Source: an uncultured Ruminococcus sp.
Lineage (GTDB): Bacteria; Bacillota; Clostridia; Oscillospirales; Ruminococcaceae
Direction of reading: 5' to 3'
DNA length: 64,000 bases
Assembly: GCA_947629455.1 (NCBI GenBank)
Contig: CANRDT010000002.1
Coordinates: forward strand, 1 to 64,000
A program made the position numbers and the translations under genes. This document shows positions 1 through 5,923 of the stretch, one piece after another (the stretch's first letter is position 1; every line of letters starts with the position of its first letter). The notes beneath the pieces were generated by a model that saw only the letters and a list, made by a program, of their open reading frames with translations, had not been told where the DNA came from and did not search any database.

Positions 1-166
1 ATATTATATTTTATTACAAATCAAGAAATCAATGGTATTGTCCGATAGTTTATGATTCATCAAGGCTATGTATTATCACAGCTAGTCTGCATGAGTGTCA
101 GCAATCCCGATTTTGCTGCGGTAATGGAGATTTTATGTTTTTTCGGAAAAATATTTTCAAAAGTAC

Positions 167-195
167 TTGACAAGCCTTTGCCGTTGTGATATAAT
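167..195 (+). promoter_or_regulatory. Sigma-A promoter of tRNA-Ser
   Basis: A TTGACA box at 167-172 and a TATAAT box at 190-195 are separated by exactly 17 bases. Transcription would start near 202, about 14 bases before the tRNA. Confidence 0.9.
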
Positions 196-215
196 ATTAA
201 TGTTGTAAACGCTAC

Positions 216-308
216 GGAGAAGTCGCCTAGCCCGGTTTATGGCGCACGACTGGAACTCGTGTATGGGTTAATAGCTCATCGAGGGTTCGAATCCCTCCTT
301 CTCCGCCA
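216..308 (+). tRNA. tRNA-Ser (anticodon GGA)
   Basis: The acceptor stem GGAGAAG (216-222) pairs with CTTCTCC (298-304), followed by discriminator G and an encoded CCA (306-308). The anticodon arm CACGA-CT-GGA-AC-TCGTG gives anticodon GGA, which reads serine UCC/UCU codons. A long variable arm (type II tRNA) and a standard T arm with GGTTCGAATCC are present. The gene has its own consensus promoter and terminator. It borders an AT-rich accessory region, which fits use of tRNA genes as integration sites, but I found no second copy of the tRNA 3' end in the window. Confidence 0.97.
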
Positions 309-311
309 AAA

Positions 312-343
312 AAGTCCGAAAACACGTGGTTTTCGGACTTTTT
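312..343 (+). terminator. Rho-independent terminator after tRNA-Ser
   Basis: A strong inverted repeat (AAGTCCGAAAAC / GTTTTCGGACTT) with a short ACGTG loop is followed directly by T residues. Confidence 0.92.
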
Positions 344-540
344 CTATTCCTGCGAAAAAGTCGCATAAAATATCCGCAAATCGCTCATAAGGCGCCGAAA
401 AGGCGACGTAATGATGTAAAGTAAAATACAATATTGTAAAACTAAATAAAGCAATGTAAAGTCTCTCGTGTAAAATCCGCCTATAAAGGGTAGGATTTCG
501 GAGAAATCCACACGAGTGCATTTGCTGTAATAAATATCAC

Positions 541-1262
541 ACCGGCAAAGCCGGTGGTTTTATAACAGCCCTAAAAGGGCACTTTACCAGATGCCCCTTA
601 AGGGGCATGTAATAAGCTAAAGCTACCTACCGCATTACCGGTTACTTCTACTTATTTTACGTCTTTAAATGGATCCATGTATTCCTTAAAGGATATTTGG
701 TTGCACATCATATCCTCTTTCTCTTGCTCTCGGATATATTTTGCTATTCCATTCTTATTGCCGCCAACGGTACTAACATAATACCCTCTGCACCAAAAGT
801 GTCTGTTTCCATACTTGTATTTCAAGTTGGAGTACCTTTCAAATATTATCATAGTACTCTTCCCTTTTAAGTATCCCATAAAATCACTCACTCTTTGGTT
901 CGGAGGTATTTCAACCAACATGTGTATGTGGTCAGGTATTGCCTTTGCCTCTATTATGTTCACATGTTTTCTATCACACAGTTCTCTCAATATTGCCCCT
1001 ATATCTCTTTTCAATTTTCCGTATATTGCTTTTCGCCTGTATTTTGGTGCAAACACTATGTGATATTGACATTTCCAACTTGTATGTGCTAAACTATATG
1101 TATCATTAGATTTATTATTCATCTGATGATCCCTCCTTGATTATTTGTAATACGGTTGGTAGCCTATTACTATTCTATATCAAGGAGGCTTTTTTGTCTA
1201 TTCTACGTAATCAATTTTCCTCTTACTAAAGTTTATACATTCCACCTGCATAGCAGGTGGTT
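541..1262 (-). mobile_element. IS200/IS605-group insertion sequence (tnpA only)
   Basis: A single transposase gene lies between two short hairpins. One is ACCGGC-AAA-GCCGGT at about 541-555 and the other is CCACCTGC-ATA-GCAGGTGG at about 1241-1259. Both are followed on the + strand by GGTTT-T/A-AT. Subterminal hairpins in the same orientation at both ends, without terminal inverted repeats, are typical of the IS200/IS605 group, which moves as single-stranded DNA. No tnpB/IscB gene is present. Exact ends are not determined. Several further small hairpins (for example ATGCCCC/GGGGCAT near 591-609) lie between the left hairpin and the gene. Confidence 0.8.
652..1122 (-). CDS. tnpA: IS200-family transposase TnpA (Y1 HUH)
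   Basis: This 156-residue protein has the usual length of the Y1 transposases that cut and rejoin single-stranded DNA of IS200/IS605 elements. The HUH metal-binding motif is seen as DHIHMLVEIPP near residue 65, with the two histidines separated by Ile. The catalytic tyrosine lies in the WCRGYYVSTVGGN segment near residue 115. The N-terminus (WKCQYHIVFAPKYRRK) is the family signature. The gene is full length and probably active. It starts at ATG 1122 with an AGGGAGG-like sequence just upstream. No partner tnpB follows, so this is an IS200-like element without accessory gene. Confidence 0.93.
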   Translation of the reverse strand: MNNKSNDTYSLAHTSWKCQYHIVFAPKYRRKAIYGKLKRDIGAILRELCDRKHVNIIEAKAIPDHIHMLVEIPPNQRVSDFMGYLKGKSTMIIFERYSNLKYKYGNRHFWCRGYYVSTVGGNKNGIAKYIREQEKEDMMCNQISFKEYMDPFKDVK

Positions 1263-1281
1263 TATTTATCAGGATAATTAA

Positions 1282-1315
1282 GAGGGTCAACTCATGGCGA
1301 GTTGACCCTCTTTTT
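1282..1315 (+). terminator. Orphan terminator hairpin
   Basis: A perfect 12-bp inverted repeat GAGGGTCAACTC / GAGTTGACCCTC with an ATGGC loop is followed by TTTTTG on the + strand. It has no + strand gene directly upstream, since the tRNA has its own terminator and the IS runs the other way. It probably ended a gene now lost or displaced by the IS. Confidence 0.75.
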
Positions 1316-1344
1316 GTTTATTAAATACAAAGGAGTAATGTATA

Positions 1345-1724
1345 ATGGTAAAAATAGTCAAAACAGCCGATATAAGAGGTGTGGACGAGAAACTTGCCGA
1401 TTATATCAAGATAAGTTAAGAAATCTAACAGAAGAATATCAGGTGGAGAGCATAGAAGAATTTGGTGCAATTTTCCTATTTGAGAGTGAGAAAGATCTGG
1501 AGGACTACAGGCCGATGGGATTCTATAAGCCCGTTTCTGAAAGTCTTGCGGAATACATCACGGAATTTAGTCCATCACCAAACAAGGACGGTAGTGCATA
1601 CATTGAAGCTTGTTACGTTTTCTCAGATGGGTATGGTGTGATAGTCATAGGTAAAGAAGGTTTTTTCAAGCACATTTTGAGCAGTGACACAAGAAGTTAC
1701 CCAACACGGTATAGAGTATTATAG
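1345..1724 (+). pseudogene. Hypothetical protein gene interrupted by a frameshift
   Basis: An AGGAG ribosome site at about 1330-1334 is well spaced (10 bases) from ATG 1345, which opens a frame reading MVKIVKTADIRGVDEKLADY and then stopping at TAA 1417. Downstream, another frame continues without interruption to the stop at 1722-1724, with normal codon usage (NLTEEYQVESIEEFGAIFLF onward). Restoring one base near 1410 joins them as ...DYIK-DKLRNLTEEY..., a protein of about 126 residues. The alternative single-frame start at 1338 is only three bases from the ribosome site and gives an atypical N-terminus. I do not recognise the family. It could be a decayed accessory gene, a sequencing error or, less likely, programmed frameshifting. 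Confidence 0.6.
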
Positions 1725-1784
1725 CGAAGGGAGGTAAAACCGGATCGTGGAATTTTCAAATGATTTTTTCAGTGAATTTTTCGT

Positions 1785-1813
1785 TTGCTTTTTCCAAATC
1801 GATTCAGTATAAT
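1785..1813 (+). promoter_or_regulatory. Promoter of the Mor-like/GTPase operon
   Basis: TTGCTT (1785-1790) and TATAAT (1808-1813) are spaced 17 bases apart. Transcription would start near 1820, which argues that the downstream gene begins at ATG 1855 rather than at ATG 1819. Confidence 0.75.
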
Positions 1814-1854
1814 GAATAATGTCGAATAATAGCGAATGGTGGTGCAAAGAGCCT

Positions 1855-2106
1855 ATGGGTGATGATATGGATATGTACAACAGCATATACAGAGAATTTA
1901 TCGAACTTATCGGCTTTGAAAGCACACTTAAAATCTACAGTCAGTATAACGGTCAGCAGTTGTCGCTTCCTAAGAGACTATATAAAAGTACATACATAGA
2001 AAAGAAAGTCAAGGAAGAATATAACGGCAGTAACGCAAAGGAACTTGCGAGAAAGTACGGGTATACTGAACGGTGGATAATCAACAAAGTCAAATATAAG
2101 AAATAA
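1855..2106 (+). CDS. Mor-like transcriptional regulator
   Basis: The protein (83 residues from ATG 1855; 95 from ATG 1819) resembles the Mor transcription activator family of Firmicutes. A helical N-terminal part with a conserved LPKRLY segment is followed by a C-terminal helix-turn-helix, VKEEYNGSNAKELARKYG then YTERWIINKVK. Such small proteins usually sit in prophages and islands and switch on the genes beside them. I prefer the start at 1855 because the promoter at 1785-1813 would place the first transcribed base at about 1820, making the earlier ATG leaderless. The gene lies 14 bases before the first GTPase gene and very likely shares its transcript, so it may control that operon. Its target is an inference. 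Confidence 0.7.
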   Translation: MGDDMDMYNSIYREFIELIGFESTLKIYSQYNGQQLSLPKRLYKSTYIEKKVKEEYNGSNAKELARKYGYTERWIINKVKYKK

Positions 2107-2120
2107 ACGGAGGTATTGCA

Positions 2121-2981
2121 ATGGATTTTAATGGAAAAGACTTATTCGAGCAGCTGAAAGAAAACGGTGTTGAAGTAAGTGAGGAACAAAAAAGGACCAT
2201 AGAGAACAGGTTGAATTCGATCCTCTCATATGAGCCGAGAATAGGCGTATTCGGAAAAACAGGTGTGGGTAAATCCAGCCTTTGCAATGCTCTTTTCGGC
2301 AAGGATGTATGCCCTATCAGTGATGTGGAAGCCTGTACACGAGACAAGAAAGAAGTCCTCGTCAGCATTTCATCGGGCAGTAAAGGTATCAAGCTTGTTG
2401 ATGTACCCGGCGTAGGAGAAAGCAGTGACAGGGATAAGGAGTATGCTGATATGTACGCACATCTTCTTCCACAGCTTGATGTTGTTCTTTGGGTAATAAA
2501 GGGTGATGACAGAGCGTTTTCTTCCGATGAGAAATTCTATCACAATATAGTAAAGCCTCACATAGAGCAGGGTAAACCGTTCTTCTTTGTTCTCAATCAG
2601 GTGGACAAAATAGAACCATTCAGGCAATGGAATAATGAAAAACATGAGCCGGGTGCAGAACAATTCGTGAATATAAGCAACAAACAGAAGTATGTTACAG
2701 ATGTTTTCAAAGTGCCTTCATCAAAGGTCATACCTGTATCTGCTTTAGAAAAGTACAATCTCACAAAGCTGGTAGATGAGATCGTGTATGCACTTCCTAA
2801 AGAGAAAAAAGTCACGGTGTACAGCAAGGTCAACAAAGAATTCCAGTCGGAGGCAACAGGCGAACACGTTAAAAAGTCATTCGGTGAGGTCGTTAGTGAT
2901 GTTGTTGGATCTGTGGTGACAGTAGCCAAATTTATATGGAAGTTAATCAAACCCATACCTTTCCCTCATTTTCCGTGGTGA
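2121..2981 (+). CDS. YeeP/YfjP-like GTPase, copy 1
   Basis: This 286-residue P-loop GTPase belongs to the Era/Der-like group found in E. coli cryptic prophages (YfjP, YeeP). G1 is GKTGVGKSS near residue 45, the G2 threonine is in DVEACTRD near 69-75, G3 is DVPG near 94-97, G4 is NQVDK near 159-163 and G5 is probably SALEKYN. Upstream is a helical N-terminus. Downstream is a short tail ending in a hydrophobic helix and an aromatic, proline-rich end (PIPFPHFPW), suggesting membrane contact. It follows the Mor-like gene by 14 bases (site CGGAGG) and precedes a close paralogue by 30 bases. The biochemical role is unknown; related GTPases are mostly island genes. Confidence 0.85.
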   Translation: MDFNGKDLFEQLKENGVEVSEEQKRTIENRLNSILSYEPRIGVFGKTGVGKSSLCNALFGKDVCPISDVEACTRDKKEVLVSISSGSKGIKLVDVPGVGESSDRDKEYADMYAHLLPQLDVVLWVIKGDDRAFSSDEKFYHNIVKPHIEQGKPFFFVLNQVDKIEPFRQWNNEKHEPGAEQFVNISNKQKYVTDVFKVPSSKVIPVSALEKYNLTKLVDEIVYALPKEKKVTVYSKVNKEFQSEATGEHVKKSFGEVVSDVVGSVVTVAKFIWKLIKPIPFPHFPW

Positions 2982-3011
2982 GAAAATATATGAATAAGGA
3001 GAAGTATGTAA

Positions 3012-3875
3012 ATGGTAAATATTAACAATTCAAAGAAAGTTGAAAAAAATCTGTTTGAACAGCTCGAAAAAAACGGCGTAAATGTAAACGATCAGCAAAG
3101 AAAACTTATCACTGATAGAATAGAAAGCATTCTTTCTTATGAGCCGAGAATAGGCGTATTCGGAAAAACAGGTGTGGGTAAATCCAGCCTTTGCAATGCT
3201 CTTTTCGGCAAGGATGTATGCCCTATCAGTGATGTAGAAGCCTGCACTCGTGACCCTAAAGAAACTATGCTAAATCTTTCGGGAGATAAGGGTATAAAGC
3301 TTGTTGATGTTCCGGGTGTCGGGGAAAGCAGTGACATGGACGAAAAATATGCAAAGCTGTATGCGGAGCTTCTTCCCGAACTTGATGTTGTTTTGTGGCT
3401 TCTCAAAGGTGATGACAGGGCATATGCTTCCGATGAGAATTTCTACAAGAACATAGTAAAGCCCCATTTAGATCAGGGTAAACCATTCTTCTTTGTTCTA
3501 AATCAGGTAGACAAGATAGAGCCGTTCAGAGAGTGGAATGAGGACAAGCATGAGCCGGGTGCAAATCAGTTCCAGAACATAGACAGAAAAGTCCAAATGG
3601 TAGCAAGCTTTTTTGACGTTCCGTCATCAAAGATAATTCCTGTGTCGGCTAATGAGAAGTATAATCTTGTAAAGCTTGTTGATGAGATAGTATATGCACT
3701 GCCGAAGGAGAAGAAGATAACTGTATATAATCAGGTAAGTGAAGAATTCCAGTCGGAGGCAACAGGCGAACACGTTAGAAAGTCGTTTTTAGGAGCAGTA
3801 GCGGAAGTTGTGGAAACAGTAGTGGAGGTTGTAGAGACGATATTGGATATATTTAATCCTTTCAATTGGTTTTGA
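3012..3875 (+). CDS. YeeP/YfjP-like GTPase, copy 2
   Basis: This 287-residue paralogue of the preceding gene keeps all GTPase motifs (GKTGVGKSS, DVEACTRD, DVPGVGES, NQVDKIEP) and also ends in a hydrophobic tail, here rich in Val and acidic residues and ending FNPFNWF. The two copies share an uninterrupted 98-base identical stretch over the P-loop region (2229-2326 = 3138-3235) and a second identical patch near the 3' end (CAGTCGGAGGCAACAGGCGA), while the rest of the gene has diverged. This patchy pattern suggests gene conversion after an older tandem duplication. A good ribosome site (AAGGAG) lies before ATG 3012. Two paralogues may form a heteromer, which is an inference. Confidence 0.85.
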   Translation: MVNINNSKKVEKNLFEQLEKNGVNVNDQQRKLITDRIESILSYEPRIGVFGKTGVGKSSLCNALFGKDVCPISDVEACTRDPKETMLNLSGDKGIKLVDVPGVGESSDMDEKYAKLYAELLPELDVVLWLLKGDDRAYASDENFYKNIVKPHLDQGKPFFFVLNQVDKIEPFREWNEDKHEPGANQFQNIDRKVQMVASFFDVPSSKIIPVSANEKYNLVKLVDEIVYALPKEKKITVYNQVSEEFQSEATGEHVRKSFLGAVAEVVETVVEVVETILDIFNPFNWF

Positions 3876-3943
3876 AATAAATGTCATCAAAATCATTAAC
3901 AACATTATACAGAGTCCACTAAGCAAGTATTGGAGTTGATAAA

Positions 3944-4672
3944 ATGTCGGTAACAGTAACCAGAGTACACGAAGCAAATATTAGTCAGCTGTTATCACGA
4001 TATGATTCTTTAAAATTTTTGGAGACGGCAAAAGTACCAAAACTGCAGAAGTACGAATGGACTTGGCAAGAAGATAAAAACGGCAGGAAAGTCAGTTGGG
4101 AGTATTATCAGACATCTGTCATCTTCATAGGTAAATCGGGGTACGGCAAGTCGACCACGCTCAATAAAATAATCGGCAAAGATGTTTTTGAGACCGATGA
4201 TGTAGAAGCCTGCACCAAAGACCTGTATTGCGCGGTATATCATCTTAATCACAGTAATGATTGTTTTGCACTATGCGATCTTCCGGGTGTGGGAGAATCA
4301 ATGCAGGCTGATGAAAAGTATATGGAATGGTATAGAAAAATGCTCTCGTATTCAAGCTGTGTGGTGTATGTTCTCAGAGCAGACCAAAGAGATTTTTCGA
4401 TCGATGAAAAAATCTTTAAAAAGCTGTTCCAAAACAAATATGCAAGAAGTAAAGTAATATTGGCACTCAATTGCGCTGATAAAATAGAACCTGTCAGTCG
4501 TTGTGAAATCATTTCCGAAAAACAGAAGGTCAACCTCAAAAGAAAAGTTGCAGAGGTACGGCGTATCTTCGGTATCGACAATGTGGTATATTATAGCGCA
4601 TACTATGATGTGGGTCTGAAAAGGTTGGTGCAGGAAATCGCCGAAAAGGTCAATGGAAAGGTGGAAAACTGA
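3944..4672 (+). CDS. Third, diverged GTPase of the cluster
   Basis: This 242-residue protein has a GTPase core: G1 GKSGYGKST, DVEACTKD, G3 DLPGVGES, G4 NCADKIEP. It is recognisably related to the two preceding genes but only moderately similar. It carries a longer N-terminal region (about 60 residues, with a WTWQEDKNGRKVSWEYYQ segment) and lacks the hydrophobic C-terminal tail, so it is more likely soluble. It lies 68 bases downstream of copy 2 in the same direction, probably on the same transcript. The shared DVEACTxD and GVGES motifs make a common origin clear. Function unknown. Confidence 0.8.
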   Translation: MSVTVTRVHEANISQLLSRYDSLKFLETAKVPKLQKYEWTWQEDKNGRKVSWEYYQTSVIFIGKSGYGKSTTLNKIIGKDVFETDDVEACTKDLYCAVYHLNHSNDCFALCDLPGVGESMQADEKYMEWYRKMLSYSSCVVYVLRADQRDFSIDEKIFKKLFQNKYARSKVILALNCADKIEPVSRCEIISEKQKVNLKRKVAEVRRIFGIDNVVYYSAYYDVGLKRLVQEIAEKVNGKVEN

Positions 4673-4749
4673 CTGCCAATATCAGAAAGTAAATACGATG
4701 ATATTTTTGGTATGTTCAAGGAGTGATAACAATTAAACTGAGTATAGTC

Positions 4750-4845
4750 ATGTTCAAATTTTGTCCATTCTGCGGCAAGAAAATAAAACCCAATACTAAG
4801 GTATGCCCTCACTGCGGCAAAAACCTGTCGATATTAAAATCATAG
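4750..4845 (+). CDS. Zinc-ribbon micropeptide (31 aa)
   Basis: ATG 4750 opens a 31-codon frame with two zinc knuckles, CPFCGK at residues 5-10 and CPHCGK at 19-24, a complete four-cysteine zinc ribbon. The only strong ribosome site (AAGGAG, 4718-4723) is 26 bases before this ATG but eight bases before an in-frame ATT at 4732, so a rare ATT start adding six residues is possible. The gene follows the third GTPase. A shortened copy lies 296 bases downstream. It may be a small metal-binding partner of the GTPases, but nothing in the sequence proves it. Confidence 0.6.
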   Translation: MFKFCPFCGKKIKPNTKVCPHCGKNLSILKS

Positions 4846-4906
4846 AATAAACGTATGGTAATAATGAAAAGCCACGCCCCCGACTGTTAATCGTTTACTT
4901 CATATA

Positions 4907-5035
4907 GCTGAAACTGACGAAGAAGTGAAGTTTGGGAGGAAAATTTCAAATAATATTAGTATAGCGGTTTTTTCAAATTCACAGATATATAATCATAATG
5001 TACATATGTACTAAAAAAATAGAGCCAAGCGAACA
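4907..5035 (+). repeat. Degenerate copy of the coiled-coil gene's 3' end and downstream region
   Basis: This stretch matches 5401-5530 closely: the last 16 or so codons of the 111-residue gene, its stop, and the following untranslated region up to the left half of its terminator. One base is missing relative to the intact copy (TTTGGGAGG against TTTGTGGAGG), so it cannot be read as that protein. It is the remnant of a tandem duplication of a unit consisting of zinc-ribbon peptide plus coiled-coil gene. Confidence 0.8.
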
Positions 5036-5045
5036 ATGTATAATC

Positions 5046-5099
5046 ATGTTCAAATTTTGCCCATTCTGCGGCAAAATACTGTCAATATTAAAATCATAG
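5046..5099 (+). pseudogene. Truncated zinc-ribbon micropeptide
   Basis: This 17-codon frame reads MFKFCPFCGKILSILKS. Compared with the intact 31-residue copy at 4750 it lacks the 14 codons between the two knuckles, exactly as expected if recombination between the near-identical TGCGGCAA repeats encoding CxxCGK fused the first knuckle to the end of the second. Only one CxxC remains, so it should not fold as a zinc ribbon. Confidence 0.7.
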
Positions 5100-5112
5100 G
5101 AGGAATAAACTT

Positions 5113-5448
5113 ATGGCAACAATTACAAAAAAAGAAGAACCTAAGACCCCGGATGCTTATTTCAAGACTACTCTTAAAAATCTTAAAGATGTTTATGAGA
5201 GTATCGGTATCGATTTAGATAAGTTTGATTCGGTAGATGAAGTAGAGGAAGCTATTGATGAAGCCCAAGAGGAACTTGAAGAAAAGATCGCCAAGAAGAA
5301 AGAAAAACGTCAGATAGCAGAAAAGGTGAAGGAACTTGAGAAGATTCGCAAGCTTAGTTGGATACTGGATTTCAAAACCTACGATGAAGCGATCAAAATG
5401 GCTGAAACCGACGAAGAAGTGAAGTTTGTGGAGGAAAATTTCAAATAA
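5113..5448 (+). CDS. Charged coiled-coil protein (111 aa)
   Basis: The gene begins at ATG 5113 after a strong AGGAGG. The protein is highly charged. A short N-terminal region (PDAYFKTTLKNLKDVYESIG) is followed by an acidic stretch (residues about 38-55), a Lys/Glu-rich predicted coiled coil (about 48-80), and a C-terminal segment (FKTYDEAIKMAETDEEVKFV) that could be helical. There is no signal peptide or membrane segment. I recognise no family. A decayed copy of its 3' end lies upstream at 4907, so the locus duplicated and was pruned. It ends the accessory gene run and is followed by a terminator. Confidence 0.7.
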   Translation: MATITKKEEPKTPDAYFKTTLKNLKDVYESIGIDLDKFDSVDEVEEAIDEAQEELEEKIAKKKEKRQIAEKVKELEKIRKLSWILDFKTYDEAIKMAETDEEVKFVEENFK

Positions 5449-5518
5449 TATTTGTATAACGGTTTTTTCAATTCACAGATATATATGATCATAATGTGCA
5501 TATGTACGAATAAAAAAT

Positions 5519-5556
5519 AGAGTCAAGCAAATAATTGTTCGCTTGGCTCTTTTTTA
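5519..5556 (+). terminator. Terminator of the accessory GTPase locus
   Basis: AGAGTCAAGC (5519-5528) pairs with GCTTGGCTCT (5541-5550), with one G-U pair, and TTTTTATTT follows. The upstream duplicate keeps only the left arm of this hairpin. Confidence 0.88.
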
Positions 5557-5606
5557 TTTATGGGGTAATTATCGATCACAAAAATCCAATCGGAAGGAGG
5601 CAAACT

Positions 5607-5669
5607 ATGTCGTATATGATTCTCGGCTTCACAGCAACTCTTGTCATTCTCATAATAGCAAACATATGA
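5607..5669 (+). CDS. Tiny hydrophobic peptide (20 aa)
   Basis: A strong ribosome site (AAGGAGG at about 5594-5600) precedes ATG 5607, which encodes MSYMILGFTATLVILIIANI followed by TGA. The peptide is almost entirely hydrophobic and could span a membrane. No family is recognised. It is followed 13 bases later by a second tiny frame with an equally strong ribosome site. Possible roles include a small membrane protein, a type I toxin or a translated leader. Confidence 0.4.
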   Translation: MSYMILGFTATLVILIIANI

Positions 5670-5682
5670 AAGGAGGGCATAA

Positions 5683-5730
5683 ATGCTCGGTATGATTTCA
5701 TTTGCAGTCACAACGGCTCTGCCGCGCTAA
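5683..5730 (+). CDS. Tiny peptide (15 aa)
   Basis: AAAGGAGGG precedes ATG 5683, and the frame reads MLGMISFAVTTALPR before TAA. It directly follows the 20-residue frame and is mildly hydrophobic. The ribosome site is the main support; expression is not shown. Confidence 0.3.
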   Translation: MLGMISFAVTTALPR

Positions 5731-5778
5731 CAACCCGTTTTGGTATATTGAGCAAATCTTACTTCTTATTTCTTACAT

Positions 5779-5840
5779 CTTACCTCTAAAAGTGCAGCGT
5801 TCTGACTTCTTACGGAAATCAAAAATTGATTTACGTGCGA
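5779..5840. repeat. Dispersed intergenic repeat, copy 1
   Basis: The stretch from CTTACCTCTAAAAG through GGAAATCAAAAATTGATTT is closely similar to 28090-28152. Both sit just upstream of a protein gene and both include a small palindrome centred on AAATCAAAAATTGATTT. No coding capacity is visible. Confidence 0.65.
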
Positions 5841-5854
5841 TCTATCCCAAGCTA

Positions 5855-5883
5855 TTGACATCAAAAGTCAGCCGTGGTATAAT
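5855..5883 (+). promoter_or_regulatory. Sigma-A promoter of the CFI-box gene
   Basis: TTGACA (5855-5860) and TATAAT (5878-5883) are separated by 17 bases, a full consensus promoter about 40 bases before the gene. Confidence 0.9.
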
Positions 5884-5923
5884 TTACAATAACAATATTT
5901 CTTAATAATTGGGGGCAAAGCAT

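Noticed and set aside
276-521. 81-residue minus-strand frame ending in RRRRDSNPR
   Set aside because: Its end is the reverse translation of the tRNA-Ser T arm and 3' end, a well-known artefact; the rest overlaps the tRNA terminator.
815-1092. Plus-strand frames over the IS200 gene
   Set aside because: They are antisense shadows of tnpA with no ribosome sites.
2121-4672. GTPase genes as ribosomal-assembly GTPases (Era/Der)
   Set aside because: They lack the KH domain of Era and the double G domain of Der, are tandem paralogues in an accessory context and carry hydrophobic tails.
216-5900. Integration of a tRNA-Ser island with attL/attR
   Set aside because: The accessory region begins at the tRNA, but I found no repeat of the tRNA 3' end at the far side and no integrase gene in the window.
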